NCBI GenBank assembly: GCA_023014485.1
Contig: JAJOZX010012251.1
Coordinates: 1-64,000, forward strand
Length of the DNA stretch: 64,000 nucleotides
Direction: 5' to 3'
Source: Bathynomus jamesi
Lineage: Eukaryota > Arthropoda > Malacostraca > Isopoda > Cirolanidae
Under the pieces are notes generated by a model. It worked only from the letters and a program-made list of their open reading frames with translations. It was not told where the DNA came from and did no database searches. Each line of letters opens with the position of its first letter. The stretch's first letter is position 1. Shown in pieces: positions 46,271 to 57,258 of this stretch. The position numbers and the translations under genes were made by a program.

Positions 46271-46534
46271 GTGTGCGTGTGCGTGTGTGTGTATATATAT
46301 ATATATAAAGATCAAAATAACGCTTTCTTATAATTTCATTTTTTATGAGACAAGAATCGAGAAAGATGAGGTTTAGAGACGACTCCATTCATACGCCACT
46401 CTTTTGTATGTATCTTAACAGTGTTTTCAGAAAGATGTTCTTATCGTGTTCGTAATCAATATATTTTCATAATATTTTGGTCTATATTTGCGGGTTGTCG
46501 TGTCGAGTGATTGCGTACGTTACTCTAAACGATT

Positions 46535-47650
46535 TTGGTGGTCTATTCAGCTGGTACGTTAATAAATAGAGTCTGGCACAAATCTTTAATTTCCAAACTG
46601 CCCTCCTTCGGTTTCTATCCTTCTATCTGTGCCTTCATCTCTAATTTCCTTTCTGGCCAATCTATAGCTGCGGATGTAGATGGCCACTGTTCTTCTCCTA
46701 AAGCTATTCACAGTGGCGTTCCTCAGAGTTCTGTCCTGTCACCCACTCTTTTCCTTTTATTTATTAATGATCTTTTAATTCGCACTTCCTGTCCTATTCA
46801 CTCCTATGTCAATGATTCCACTCTTCACTTCTCCACCCGCTTCCCGAAGCGTCCCTCACAGCAGTCGCTTCATGATTCGCGTGAGGCGGCTATGGGGCAC
46901 CTGACCTCTGATCTTTCTGCCATTTCTGATTGGAGGAGAGAAAACCTCGTGGCTTTCAATGCCTCACAAATTCAGTTCCTCCATCTGTCTACTCGTCACA
47001 ATCTTCCACACGACTATCCCCTTACCTTCAACAACACACAACTCAATCCTTCCTCTTCTCTTAACATTCTTGGAATATCCTTTTCTCGTGATCTTTCCTG
47101 GAAAGATCACATATACTTTCTTTCTAAAACAGCTTCTAAGAGGTTAGGTGTGTTGTGCCACCTCAGCGGTTTCTTCACCCCAACTCAGTTGCTGTCTTTG
47201 TACAGGGGTCTTCTTCGACCCTGTATGGAGTATGCTTCTCATGTGTGGGGTGGTTCAACCCACACAGCCATACTTCACCGGGTGCAGTCAAAGGCTTTTC
47301 ACATAATCAATTCCCCGTCTCTTACTGATTGTCTTCAATCTCTCTCTCTTCGCCGCAATATTGCCTCACTCTCTCTTTACTGTCGCTAACATAACGGACA
47401 TTGCTCTTCTGAACTCTGTAACTGCGTGCTTCCTCCTTTAAGGAGAGCACGCAGTACTAGACACTCTACACTTTCTCATTCCTATTCTGTCCAACTATTT
47501 AATGCAAGGCTTAATCGGTATTTTCAGTCTCATCTACTCAACCGGTCAACTCTGGAACAATCATCCTCAATCCATCTTTAATCCTGTCTATGACCTCCCA
47601 TCTTTCAAACGCACAGTGTCTAGGCATCTCGAAAACCCCGGACCTTGATT
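46535..47650 (+). pseudogene. LINE reverse transcriptase 3' half, copy B (open frame, YVND)
   Basis: 284 codons are open (46535-47389), covering NRVWHKSLISKLPSFGFYP, GVPQSSVLSPTLFLLFINDL, the catalytic box and the thumb region. The box reads SYVNDSTLHF: the first Asp codon is AAT, where copy A has GAT, which should abolish catalysis. C-terminal residues continue in broken frames to about 47650. Confidence 0.85.
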
Positions 47651-47855
47651 TTGGCTCTCTTCTTCTTCTATGGGAGGCCCCCCCCCCCCCCTACTGTAAA
47701 AAAAAAAGATTTGGAGGTGTAATAATAAACGGCAGTTTTAAACTTTTAGTTTTAGGTTTCGGATCCAAAGTAAGAATTTATCAGTTGAGATAAGACCTCA
47801 TAATTTCATTTAAGTACTGCACAATGTCGTCCGTTACATTTACACTCATACTAAT

Positions 47856-47895
<40 letters not shown>

Positions 47896-47900
<5 letters not shown>

Positions 47901-48187
47901 TTTGGTTAGCTTCCGCCTGAATTGTTCATTCTGACGAAGGTCAAGCTTTTCACTCCACCTTAGATCTACAGTTTAACTGTGAATTCCGAACCACGCCCCA
48001 CCAACAGCCCAGCGTCTTAACTACTAGGCCACCCAGGGTACCCATTTATCTACCAACCACTTCCTTTTATTGTGTGGAAGGATGAACAGCTGGGTTTTGT
48101 TGCGCGCCGGCTGCCGTCACCGGGTCTTGATCCTGGGGCCGATGGATTCGTAGTCAGCGACGCTAACCACTACACCACAGAGGCGCA
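47896..48187 (-). repeat. Dimeric tRNA-derived SINE, B first copy
   Basis: Head 1 box A near 48155-48175 and box B near 48120, then head 2 and tail. Shares the tail variant (CTTCCGCCTGAATTG) with the single A copy. Confidence 0.8.
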
Positions 48188-48190
48188 TTT

Positions 48191-48221
<31 letters not shown>

Positions 48222-48223
<2 letters not shown>

Positions 48224-48507
48224 CTTTGGTTAGCTCCCGCCCGAATTGTTCATTCTGACGAAGGTCAAGCTTTTCACTCCACCTTAGACCTACAGTTTAA
48301 GGTAGAATCCGAACCACGCCCCATCAGCAGCCCAGCGTCTTAACCACTAGGCCACCCAGGGTACCCATTTATCTACCAACCACTTTCTTTATTGTGTGGA
48401 AGGATGAACAGCTGGGTTTTGCTGCGCGCCGGCTAACGTCGGGTCTCGAACCCGGGGCCGATGGATTCGTAGTCAGCGACGCTAACCACTACACCACCGA
48501 GGCGCAT
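48222..48507 (-). repeat. Dimeric tRNA-derived SINE, B second copy
   Basis: Tandem neighbour of the previous SINE, separated by TA/CA repeats. Its head variant (GGCTAACGTCGGGTCTCG) matches the A copy. Confidence 0.8.
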
Positions 48508-49487
48508 TATATATATATATTTTTTCTTTTAGGTAGATGATGGCTGCAAAATTAACAAGAGACGTGAGGGTGAGCTTGGTTTTAATGCATGGGATACCAG
48601 GTACTACAAATCGCTGAATCGGTACAAATACAAAAAATGTTAAGACATGTTTAAAAAATCACCCAATACAAGATAAAGAAATATTTTTTACATCGGTTGG
48701 TTGGTTGGTTGTTTAAACTCAGTGGTGCTTTTAAACGATATTTTATCCGAGTGAAAATCCCGTAAAATGATTCTCTTTATCTCTGATTACAGGGATGCAC
48801 CGAAGTGTCAGTATGAAATACCATTTACAGAACTCGATTAACGATACGTGATAATAAAGAGGAATGAAGTCAAATTGTAAATAAGGGAGGATGGGGATGC
48901 AAAATCGTTTGAGTTGTATCCTGGATGCGGAAGTTTATTTAAAAAACTAAATAATAAAAAATAAAAAAATATATAAAATTTTCGGATAATATTTTGACAG
49001 GTTTTACGAAGGTTAAATAAAAATACTTTATTCTTCCGCCACCAAATTTTCTTCTCACTCACCTGACCCCTGATAGATAAATCAAACGAATAATATGTTT
49101 AAAAACAGACAAATTGATGGGTATGGGTATATGTTATAACCTTTCAAGGGCAGATGGTAATGAAATAGTTTTCCTACTTCATATTGCGTCTTTACATCCC
49201 TTCAGACGATGCCTTTGGGTATAGGTCGTATCCTTTCAAGGGCAGATGTTAATGAAATAGTCTTCCTACTTCGTATTGCGTCTTTACACCCCTTCAGACG
49301 ATGCCTTTTAAGGGCAGTAAATTTTGTAAATGTTTCCTCAATTTAAATGTTTCCTCAATGCCACGAGTAAGAATGTGCAAAAGTTAAAAAAAAATCCACA
49401 TTTGAGAAAAGCGTCTCTTGATTTGGGAAACAAAAGTGTTTCCGTCGCTGAAACGGAGCTGCGTGCCAATGTTTAATATTTCCTAAC
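48508..49487. other. No gene; contains a two-copy ~100-bp repeat
   Basis: CCTTTCAAGGGCAGATG with its ~90-bp downstream segment occurs twice (about 49140 and 49228), once in copy A. Confidence 0.6.
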
Positions 49488-49949
49488 CAGTGGTGTAGTC
49501 CGGGGGTAACGCAAGGTAACGGCGTTACCCCACTGGTTTTATTTTACTTTTAGCGTTACCCTACTGCCCTGGTGCTCTGTTCGATGAGAATTGCCAATTC
49601 ATCCTTGAGAACGCAAAATTAAACCTCGAAATTGTCACTAAAAAGGTAGGAACATGTTCCATGAGACTAGGCACCACTCCTGTAAAACTGTAATGTGTGA
49701 GAAAGCCATATGGTCATTTTTGTAGAGTAGACTAAAGGTATCAGGATGTTTTATATTTTTTGCTGTTTCTACCGAACATTTTTGTAATAGATACTCTTTC
49801 TAACTATATTTCTTTCCAGCCCCTTCAATTTCAACGTGTTTTGGGGAATGTTCATAAAATGTAAAAACGCTGTAGAATTTTATAGAAACGCTTTATAAGA
49901 AAAATTGTTCTTGCGTTACCCCATTGAAGAAATTACGACTACACCACTG
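49488..49949. mobile_element. hAT-type MITE, copy B
   Basis: Counterpart of 20007-20467. Confidence 0.8.
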
Positions 49950-50170
49950 TTCGTAACCTAACTTATTTTAACCAATCAGAACGCAACCTAACATTAGCCT
50001 AACCAATCAGAACCTAAGTTATCGCATCCAAACCAATCATAAACTAACTTAACTAATCGTAACCTAACCGGGACCAAAATGGGAAAGGCCGCGAATGAGA
50101 TTGAGAATGACATGAATTAGGAATAGACCGATTTGAAAATGGAAAATTATTTTTATTTTTATTTAACATT

Positions 50171-50299
50171 AGCGGAGCGACCCGTCGTTGCCGGGGTGGA
50201 TGTTGAACGCCATAAGCTAATGAAAATATCACGACTTAACGTAACCAATCGTCAAAGGCGTACAATTAACCTAACCGGGCATTCAGTTGACCTAACCTG

Positions 50300-50358
<59 letters not shown>

Positions 50359-50396
50359 CGTTCAACATCCACCATGGCAACGACTGTCACTCCGCT
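50171..50396. mobile_element. TA-flanked MITE, uninterrupted copy B
   Basis: 226 bp with the inverted ends of 20688-22152 and a central (AT)n. Shows the pre-insertion state of that locus. Confidence 0.75.
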
Positions 50397-50701
50397 AGTT
50401 TTAATTATATGTGAAGCTCGAGATTTTCATGACTGCGTTCTTTTCTATAGTTTTATTGATCAAATAATTAGTCATGAAAATCGTAAGATTCAGAAATCTT
50501 GATACAATGTGACGGTCAAAATTTTCACGGCTGAGTTCTTTTCTGTAGTTTAATCGCGGTGCTGGGGCCTTCGGGCCCAGAAATTTTAATTATTTAATTT
50601 ATTAACAGCCAGTTGCACAACCTGGGGACGTAATCAATATGTGTGTGTGAAGTTTCATGTTTGTAACTGCTTCGGGTGCTTCCATAGTTAGTAATTTAGT
50701 T

Positions 50702-51740
50702 AGCAAATGTAACACCTATCTTTAAGAAAGGCGATAAAGGTGCGGCGGGAAATTATAGGCCAATCAGTTTAGCGTCTGTTGTAGATAAGCTACTGGAATC
50801 AATAATTAGGGATCATATAGTCGAACACTTAGAATTGCATAACTCGGGTGGTCGTTGATGGAGCGGAGTCGTGTTGGGCTAATGTAGCGAACGGCGTTCC
50901 TCAGGGTTCTGTATTGAGCCCCTTGCTTTTTCTTATATATTAATGACGAAGATAGAGGTAAAATCCAGGAAGATCTGAATAAAATCGTTGATTGGTCAGT
51001 TACATGGCAAATGAGATTTAACGTCGATAAGTGCCAAATTTTACATTAAGGTTCGCGTAACGGTAATTTTGCGTATAGTATGCTAGGGAATGAGTTAGCA
51101 AGCGTAGAGCAGGAAAAAGATTTAGGAGTTATAGTCACTGGTGATTTAAAAGTAGCGAAACAAAGTACAGCAGCGGTCAATAAAGCGAACAAAGTGTTAA
51201 GTTTTATAGCTCAGAATTTTTAGTACAAATCGCGCGATATTATTGTTCCTCTTTATAAATCATTAGTTAGACCCCATTTGGAGTACGCAATCCAATTTTG
51301 GAATCCGCATATGCGAAAAGATATAGACAAAATCGAAAGAGTTCAAAGACGAGCAACTAAGATGATTCGGTTGCTTAGGTCGAAGTCGTACGAGGATAGG
51401 CTTAAGGAGTTAAAATTGACTACACTCGAGACTCGGAGGCTAAGGGGTGATCTAATCCAGGTTTTCAAAATTATGAATGGGTTCGATAACGGAGATAGAG
51501 ATAGCTTTTTCGAAATATCTCAATAGGACTAGAAATAACGGATGTAAGTTGACAAGTAGAATGTTCGAGACAGCAGTTGCCAAAAACTTTTATACGCATA
51601 GAATAGTAAATAGGTGGAATAGTTTGCCGGTTGTCTAAAATATTTAGACAGTGGGTTCAGGAATTCTTGAAATATACTCCCAACGGCTTAACAGTTTTCA
51701 AAATATATTACAAACCAATTAAAACCTATTAAAACATAAC
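50702..51740 (+). pseudogene. LINE reverse transcriptase relic, copy B (catalytic box deleted)
   Basis: Counterpart of 22445-23577, but about 80 bp including the FADD box are deleted at about 50940. Further stops are present. The thumb/C-terminal part is open at 51278-51526. Confidence 0.85.
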
Positions 51741-52615
51741 CACAAACCGACCAAAATCAACGAAAATAAATAATTAATTCATATTCGATCATAATAATTA
51801 TGTATTCTATTAAAAGTCTACATAAATCCACCACTAGTATATATACTGTTTCGTTCTCTTCCGAAATTGTATAAACCAACTACGAAGCTTCTAGAAGCGG
51901 AAGTCGTAGGTTAGATTAGGCTCTTAGGAGTCTATATTCAGCTTTTACTTTGTGAGGAAGTCTCCAGTTTTACCTTGATTCAAAGTGTTCAGTTAGGAAA
52001 TTTATTTGTTATCAGCTTTGATTTAAAGCTTTAGCAGTTTAAAATCTAAAATCTAGGCTCATTTTTTGTGCTTTATCTAAATTATTTTTCTCGTATAATA
52101 ATTCAGTTTAGGAGTTATTGAATTGTTAGATTAGGCTAGTTTCTTAGGCTTAAATCATTGAGGGCTGGAAGTAATCAATACTTTAATTATTTGTTGGCTT
52201 TGTGTTTAAGGTAAGCGCATTCTGGTATTAATTTAATCTGGTCAATACATTTAAATTTGATTATTATTTACCCAAGATTTATCTTGAATAAAATCTATAA
52301 CATTTTCTATAAGTACAATCCAAGCTCAATATCCAAAACTTTGAAATCTGTTAAGAAACGTCGGTCCCCTCATTTTGCCTGACCTATCGTAGCATAACAA
52401 TCATTCCTTATTATTTTTGTTTGCGCTTTTTATCTTTTAAAGTATTAAAAAATTAATTTATTAATTCTAAATCTACCCAACTTCAATCTAAATTAAAGAA
52501 ATTTATATCTAATTTACTAAGTTATTTAACGCGTGGCTTGTTTTTACTACCTCTAACCAATTAATTTAAACCTATCGCATAAAGAGTTTAAGCTTGTCTT
52601 AAGAATTATTTAATT
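51741..52615. other. No gene; end of copy B
   Basis: Counterpart of 23578-24461. Ends inside the palindrome. Confidence 0.5.
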
Positions 52616-52684
52616 GTAAGTGAATATATCCTAATTAAACATTAGTAGTATAGCCGCAAAAGGGGAGAGTGCAGGAATGTTGCA

Positions 52685-52800
52685 AGTGATTACGTAATGT
52701 TGCAAAGGGGTGTTGTTACAAGGTGTTGTTGCAAAGCGGGTGGGGTTGTTGCAAAGGGGATTGTTGCAAAGGGGGTGGGGGTGTTGCAAAAAAATTAAAA
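52685..52800 (+). repeat. GTTGCAAAGGGG-type tandem array
   Basis: Imperfect repeats of TGTTGCAAAGGGG with G-run length changes near the left end of the Polinton. The open frames here are repeat artefacts. Confidence 0.75.
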
Positions 52801-52970
52801 AAGAAAAAAATACCCCAAAGGGGGATGCTGCAGGTGCAACAAGGAAAACTTGGAGGCGGCGTTATCCCCCAAGAGAAAGAAGGAGAAGAGAAAGGAGGAG
52901 GAGAGGTGTTCACCTGGCAGGAGCCAACTGCATATTAAGACTTCAGCCGAGTAGGCGTTGTTTTATAGGC

Positions 52971-53302
52971 TCCTAATCAGCCAGTTGGCTGTAAATGGCT
53001 TGAGTTGCCAGATACCGCTTTTTAGCGATACCATTGTATACATTATTATAGACTCCTAATCAGCCAGTTGGCTGTAAATGGCTTGAGTTGCCAGATACCG
53101 ATTTTTAGCGATACCATTGTATACATTATTATAGACTCCTAATCAGCCAGTTGGCTGTAAATGGCTTGAGTTGCCAGATACCGCTTTTTAGCGATACCAT
53201 TGTATACATTATTATAGACTCCTAATCAGCCAGTTGGCTGTAAATGGCTTGAGTTGCCAGATACTACTTTTTAGCATTATTATGGTGAGTTGTCTCCATT
53301 TA
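52971..53302. repeat. 83-bp tandem repeat, four copies
   Basis: Units start TCCTAATCAGCCAGTTGGCT at 52971, 53054, 53137 and 53220 (exact 83-bp period); the last is partly diverged. Each contains the imperfect hairpin GCCAGTTGGCTGTAAATGGC. Confidence 0.93.
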
Positions 53303-53510
53303 AAAGATTTCGTGCCATGTATATGAGATACCACTTTTACCCATTATTTTGGTGAGTTGTCTCCAATTAAAAGATTTCGTTCCATCAGATACCATTGTAT
53401 ACATTATTATATTTCTTAAAAGTTGGTTTAGAATACCGGTAGTAGGTTTAGAAGGCGTAACAATTAGAATTAAGTAAAACAACATTGCATCATTCTTTTT
53501 ATTATAAATA
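53303..53510. other. No gene seen
   Basis: Contains degenerate pieces of the 83-bp unit (GATACCATTGTATACATTAT). Confidence 0.5.
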
Positions 53511-53514
53511 TATA

Positions 53515-53790
53515 GAAAATAAATATACATTTCAATTGAGGAATATGCATATAATCAGTACAGGAAATATATACACACAATTATGGTGATATATATAAAA
53601 TAAATATACATTTCAAATAGAAATAAATATACATTTCAAATGAGGAATATGCATATAATCAGTACAGGAAATATATACACACACAATTATGGAGATATAT
53701 TTATAAAATAAATATACATTTCAAATAGAAATAAATATACATTTCAAGAGAAATATGCATATAATCAGTACAGGAGAAATATCAAGCAAA
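53515..53790. repeat. ~104-bp AT-rich tandem repeat
   Basis: GAATATGCATATAATCAGTA recurs near 53540, 53645 and 53750. It runs into the 3' end of the next gene. Confidence 0.8.
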
Positions 53791-54853
53791 ATATATAAAT
53801 ACATTTCACTTTTTTTTTCAAAATACTAAACTCGGTCTTAATCGAGTTTACAATTACATCATTATTGCTCTGCATTACGCAGTATATGCGGCTTAATAAT
53901 ATTTCACCGCTTAAAGTATAGGGAAACCTGTATTCGATATGAAGGGCTTTCATATCGTTCAGTACTATTTTTGTTCCCACTTTACAACCAGGTGGTAAGT
54001 CATCTTTAAATACGTCTAGAATACAATCAAAAGCACGCACAAAGAGTTCATCGTTAGCTACATTATTAAACACAAGTTTATAAGAACGCTTTTCCAATCG
54101 AGGGTTTATTTCTACCGACTCGAGCTTTTCAATCGTGAACTCACTCAACATAGCGGCAATTGAAATAACTTCTAAATCGTTACGACAACTGCGCGTTATA
54201 TAAAGAAATAGTTCTTCAGGGTGAACGGTGTAGGTGAGCTCAGCCTTGTACCGATCAATTGCTTTGTACCAAACTTCATGGTATTTCAAAGAGTCTAAAC
54301 TTTTTAAATAAACATCCAGCACTAGACCATTCTCACCAGCCCTACACTCGGTAAACCCATCGAGCAGAGCTGTGTATGCGTATTCAAGTACTGTATCAAA
54401 ATAAAACATATCCGTAACACGCGCGTCTAATATAGGTTTCAGTTTACGGAATCCGACGATTTCAAACATTCTGTCGAGGATGAAATGGTTTCGCGTAGGA
54501 ATAAGAGCGTTATTATCAGAAGCATTCTTCCACATCAGCCGTATATCAATGCACGGCCGATCGTTATTTATACACAACGTACATACAACGGCGTATGAGT
54601 GTGCGTCACTAATCTGCTCTCTTATTGTACCTACGTTAGCAGGTATTTTATAACGATCTTCACTCAACTTCTCAACTATCACGAAGATTCTATTCATCTC
54701 CTCGACACTTAAATAAATCCGTTTGTTTGTTTGTCTACATTCCGTTTCCAGCACATAGCTAATGGTACCGGATTTACGTCTGAACACGCACAACGATTTC
54801 GTCACGGACACATCGTACGAGGCGTTGAGAATGCTGCTCAAAGGAAGTTCCAT
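53765..54853 (-). CDS. Polinton accessory protein, possible PC4-like DNA-binding domains
   Basis: 362 residues from the ATG at 54853 (MELPLSSILNASYDVSVTKS), uninterrupted, unlike most genes in this element. I recognise no certain family. One segment (RPCIDIRLMW, then LIPTRNHFIL) has the IDIR...W...P.R spacing of PC4-type single-stranded DNA-binding folds, and an earlier segment (KRIYLSVEEMNRIFVIVEKL) could be a second half-domain. That comparison is tentative. The C-terminal residues (CIYIFCLIFLLY) are encoded by the AT-rich repeat and may be a read-through extension. Lies downstream of and in the same direction as the polymerase. Confidence 0.55.
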   Translation of the reverse strand: MELPLSSILNASYDVSVTKSLCVFRRKSGTISYVLETECRQTNKRIYLSVEEMNRIFVIVEKLSEDRYKIPANVGTIREQISDAHSYAVVCTLCINNDRPCIDIRLMWKNASDNNALIPTRNHFILDRMFEIVGFRKLKPILDARVTDMFYFDTVLEYAYTALLDGFTECRAGENGLVLDVYLKSLDSLKYHEVWYKAIDRYKAELTYTVHPEELFLYITRSCRNDLEVISIAAMLSEFTIEKLESVEINPRLEKRSYKLVFNNVANDELFVRAFDCILDVFKDDLPPGCKVGTKIVLNDMKALHIEYRFPYTLSGEILLSRIYCVMQSNNDVIVNSIKTEFSILKKKVKCIYIFCLIFLLY

Positions 54854-55093
54854 CGTATTCCAGGAGCGCACGTCCACTCGGCTCAAGCTCTGAGATAACT
54901 ATGAGCCGTGTGAGGCACGCAGGTAGGCAGGAACGGTTCGACGGGCGGCTGACTCGATGATACGTGAATGGGCTTGTTCGTATGATCCGCGAGTCGAATT
55001 GTTGCACATATTTGTTTTTCTGGAATTAATTTCATCACTACCAGCCTACGCACCAGTCAGTTTGGATAAGAACTATGCACATTTTATGTTTTA

Positions 55094-55684
55094 CTAAACA
55101 TCTTCACACTCCGGCGCACTATTTGAGAGGAACATATGCTCATATTTTTCCTTTCTCCCCATCAAACGAAACTCGTCTCTAAAGTCTGTTAAAAACTCAC
55201 GCATGGCTCTAGCCACAACCTCACTACGAACCTCATCATGATATACGTTAATATAGTGATAAAAATACTTAAGATTGTCCATGATCACGAGATTCACATT
55301 TTCAGTCGTAGGGTATGAGTAATCGACATGGTGTAGCATGACGTAATACCGCTTGTCACACCACCCATCCGCAAGGCTCATTATCCATACCTGCTGCTTC
55401 TCTTCTGCACGCGTTGTTTCTTTTACTTCACGGTGTATGTGAGACTTTATAAAGTTTAGCTCTGCAGTATACTTCAGCACATCGTCTGTGCAACGAAAGC
55501 CTTCAACAGTCTCACCAGAACATCCGTAGAGTATTTGTACATCTTGGAACTTCGCACAATCCAATGTGTTTTTAAAAGAGGTATACGAGGGAGGAATAGG
55601 AAGTTTTTCGGTATCCACCACATCCTGACACTTTGCTGAATACCATTTCATAAACGTTGTACAAGCAATATTAAAGGTAGCCAT
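55094..55684 (-). CDS. Polinton accessory protein of unknown function
   Basis: 196 residues from ATG 55684 (MATFNIACTTFMKWYSAKCQ), open. No transmembrane segment or known motif. Charged, with aromatic-rich centre (KRYYVMLHHVDYSYPTT) and acidic C terminus. Same strand as the polymerase, separated from it by repeats. I do not recognise it. Confidence 0.6.
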   Translation of the reverse strand: MATFNIACTTFMKWYSAKCQDVVDTEKLPIPPSYTSFKNTLDCAKFQDVQILYGCSGETVEGFRCTDDVLKYTAELNFIKSHIHREVKETTRAEEKQQVWIMSLADGWCDKRYYVMLHHVDYSYPTTENVNLVIMDNLKYFYHYINVYHDEVRSEVVARAMREFLTDFRDEFRLMGRKEKYEHMFLSNSAPECEDV

Positions 55685-55812
55685 TTGAATACACGTCTGA
55701 TCTGAATACACGTCTGATCTCTCGGGCTTACTGCGGTCGACTGACCACGCAGGGACTCCCAGATAGTAGCATGACTCACGGTCTTACAGTGGGCGGAGCT
55801 TAGAACTTTCAC

Positions 55813-55816
<4 letters not shown>

Positions 55817-55857
<41 letters not shown>
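55817..55857. repeat. (CA)n microsatellite
   Basis: Uninterrupted CA run just upstream of the 196-residue gene. Confidence 0.95.
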
Positions 55858-55858
<1 letters not shown>

Positions 55859-55884
55859 AGGAGAAAGTGAAACGCTATTTGAAA

Positions 55885-56090
55885 CATGATTTATTTAATA
55901 AACGAGATATTCAAGTTATATATATTTACAAATACGATTTAATAAACGAGATATTCAAGTTATATATATATATTTACAAATACGTGTAATAATTCAATAG
56001 ATACTTTACAAATACGATTTAATAAACGAGATATTCAAGTTATATATATATATTACAAATACGTGTAATAAATCAATAGATACGATTATA
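55885..56090. repeat. AT-rich tandem repeat between Polinton genes
   Basis: ATTTAATAAACGAGATATTC occurs at about 55888, 55937 and 56018, followed by AAGTTATATATATA. Directly downstream of the polymerase stop codon. Confidence 0.85.
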
Positions 56091-56101
56091 TACAATACGT
56101 G

Positions 56102-57232
56102 TCAGTTAACAATAGAAGCATCATTGGTATCCAAAGGGTACGGTATCATAGGTACCAGGTAACTGGTAACGTTTCCTATAGGTGTTCGGCACACCTTCGT
56201 ACCCCTAAGTTCCTTCACGCCCCCCAGCTTCTGCGCCCGAAAATTGTGGGTGCCTACAATTAGTTGGGGAGGTTGTTCATCATCGTCCAAACATACTAGA
56301 TCCTTCAACGACTCAAAGTTAACAACCTGCCGATTCGCATGGTTGAGCGTAATACCCTTTGCCTTCACGATATATTTCATTTCCTCCCCCACCCTGACCC
56401 GTACCCCATAAGTCTTAGGTCCTGTTGAGACAAAAGAGTCGGCGTATGCGTTGTCCCCATACTCATCCTTGATCTCATCAGTGAGCTCGCCGAGGAACTC
56501 CCCAATAGTGGGCATGTATTCACCCTCCCTCTCTGTGAATATCACGCTATCTGTATCGGCATACAATACTCTCCGCCCAAGAGAATGCAATAGACCCCAA
56601 AGTTTTATACGGGCGTAGGCTGTTGTGAAGCTGGCCAGGTATGTTTGTAACCCTTGAGGTATCTGTGGCAAATTCAGTGTTTTGTACTTTATTACGTAAG
56701 TATTACCTACATTCACGATCTCCATGACCTCTTTATCGGGGGCATTGGCATAATCCCAGACATCGCTATAACTTTGTGCTAAATGAATGCTCCCTCTGCC
56801 GGTATTCTGCGCAAATTTTCCCCATAGACTGTTTAGACACAACTTTGCACTAAAGCGCTTGCCAGGATTCTTTACAATTTGGACACGATCAAGTTGTATA
56901 CCTTCGCGGTCGCGGTAACGTTGAATATAGGCAGACTTTTCATCTTCGGTATCAACTCCTCGCGGATACCCTGATGCCTCAACCTTATCCTTCAAAAAGG
57001 TGTTTATATATGGTGTGAAAAGGTTGGGTAGCTTCTGAAACCTCCACACCTCATGTATCTTCAGTATTCTATAACCATGGCGTACGGCTAGGGCCAACTC
57101 AGGACTTGTATATACGCCTCTGATCTTACGCTGGTGGGGTATATGGTTACATTCGCCGTTATCCTCTTCCGCGCACTTCACGCACAGGGGAAACATGAGC
57201 TTGTCGTCGATAACGACAGGTAAGATCGGCAT
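56102..57232 (-). CDS. Protein-primed DNA polymerase B, C-terminal segment (broken gene)
   Basis: Carries the palm and thumb of a family B polymerase that replicates the element from a terminal-protein primer. Motif B reads KLCLNSLWGKF, motif C YADTDSV, and the TGPKTYG and VKAKG elements follow, all with key residues present. It is continuous with the segment at 57259-58380 except for a one-base shift near 57245-57270. Ends with TAA at 56102-56104, next to the tandem repeat. Confidence 0.9.
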   Translation of the reverse strand: MPILPVVIDDKLMFPLCVKCAEEDNGECNHIPHQRKIRGVYTSPELALAVRHGYRILKIHEVWRFQKLPNLFTPYINTFLKDKVEASGYPRGVDTEDEKSAYIQRYRDREGIQLDRVQIVKNPGKRFSAKLCLNSLWGKFAQNTGRGSIHLAQSYSDVWDYANAPDKEVMEIVNVGNTYVIKYKTLNLPQIPQGLQTYLASFTTAYARIKLWGLLHSLGRRVLYADTDSVIFTEREGEYMPTIGEFLGELTDEIKDEYGDNAYADSFVSTGPKTYGVRVRVGEEMKYIVKAKGITLNHANRQVVNFESLKDLVCLDDDEQPPQLIVGTHNFRAQKLGGVKELRGTKVCRTPIGNVTSYLVPMIPYPLDTNDASIVN

Positions 57233-57258
57233 CCATAAATTGCGTGGGGGGAGTACGT

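Larger units (their letters stand above)
27469..52615. repeat. Tandem segmental duplication, copy B
   Basis: Second copy of the unit. It contains a 3.75-kb LINE insertion (30068-33818) absent from A at the equivalent site (2398), an expanded VNTR (29501-29735), and a tandem SINE pair where A has one. It lacks the A-only hairpins and deleted mariners. Homology to A stops at 52615, after which Polinton-associated sequence begins. Confidence 0.93.

Noticed and set aside
52971..53302. CRISPR array
   Set aside because: Contiguous 83-bp units without spacers, in a eukaryotic context.
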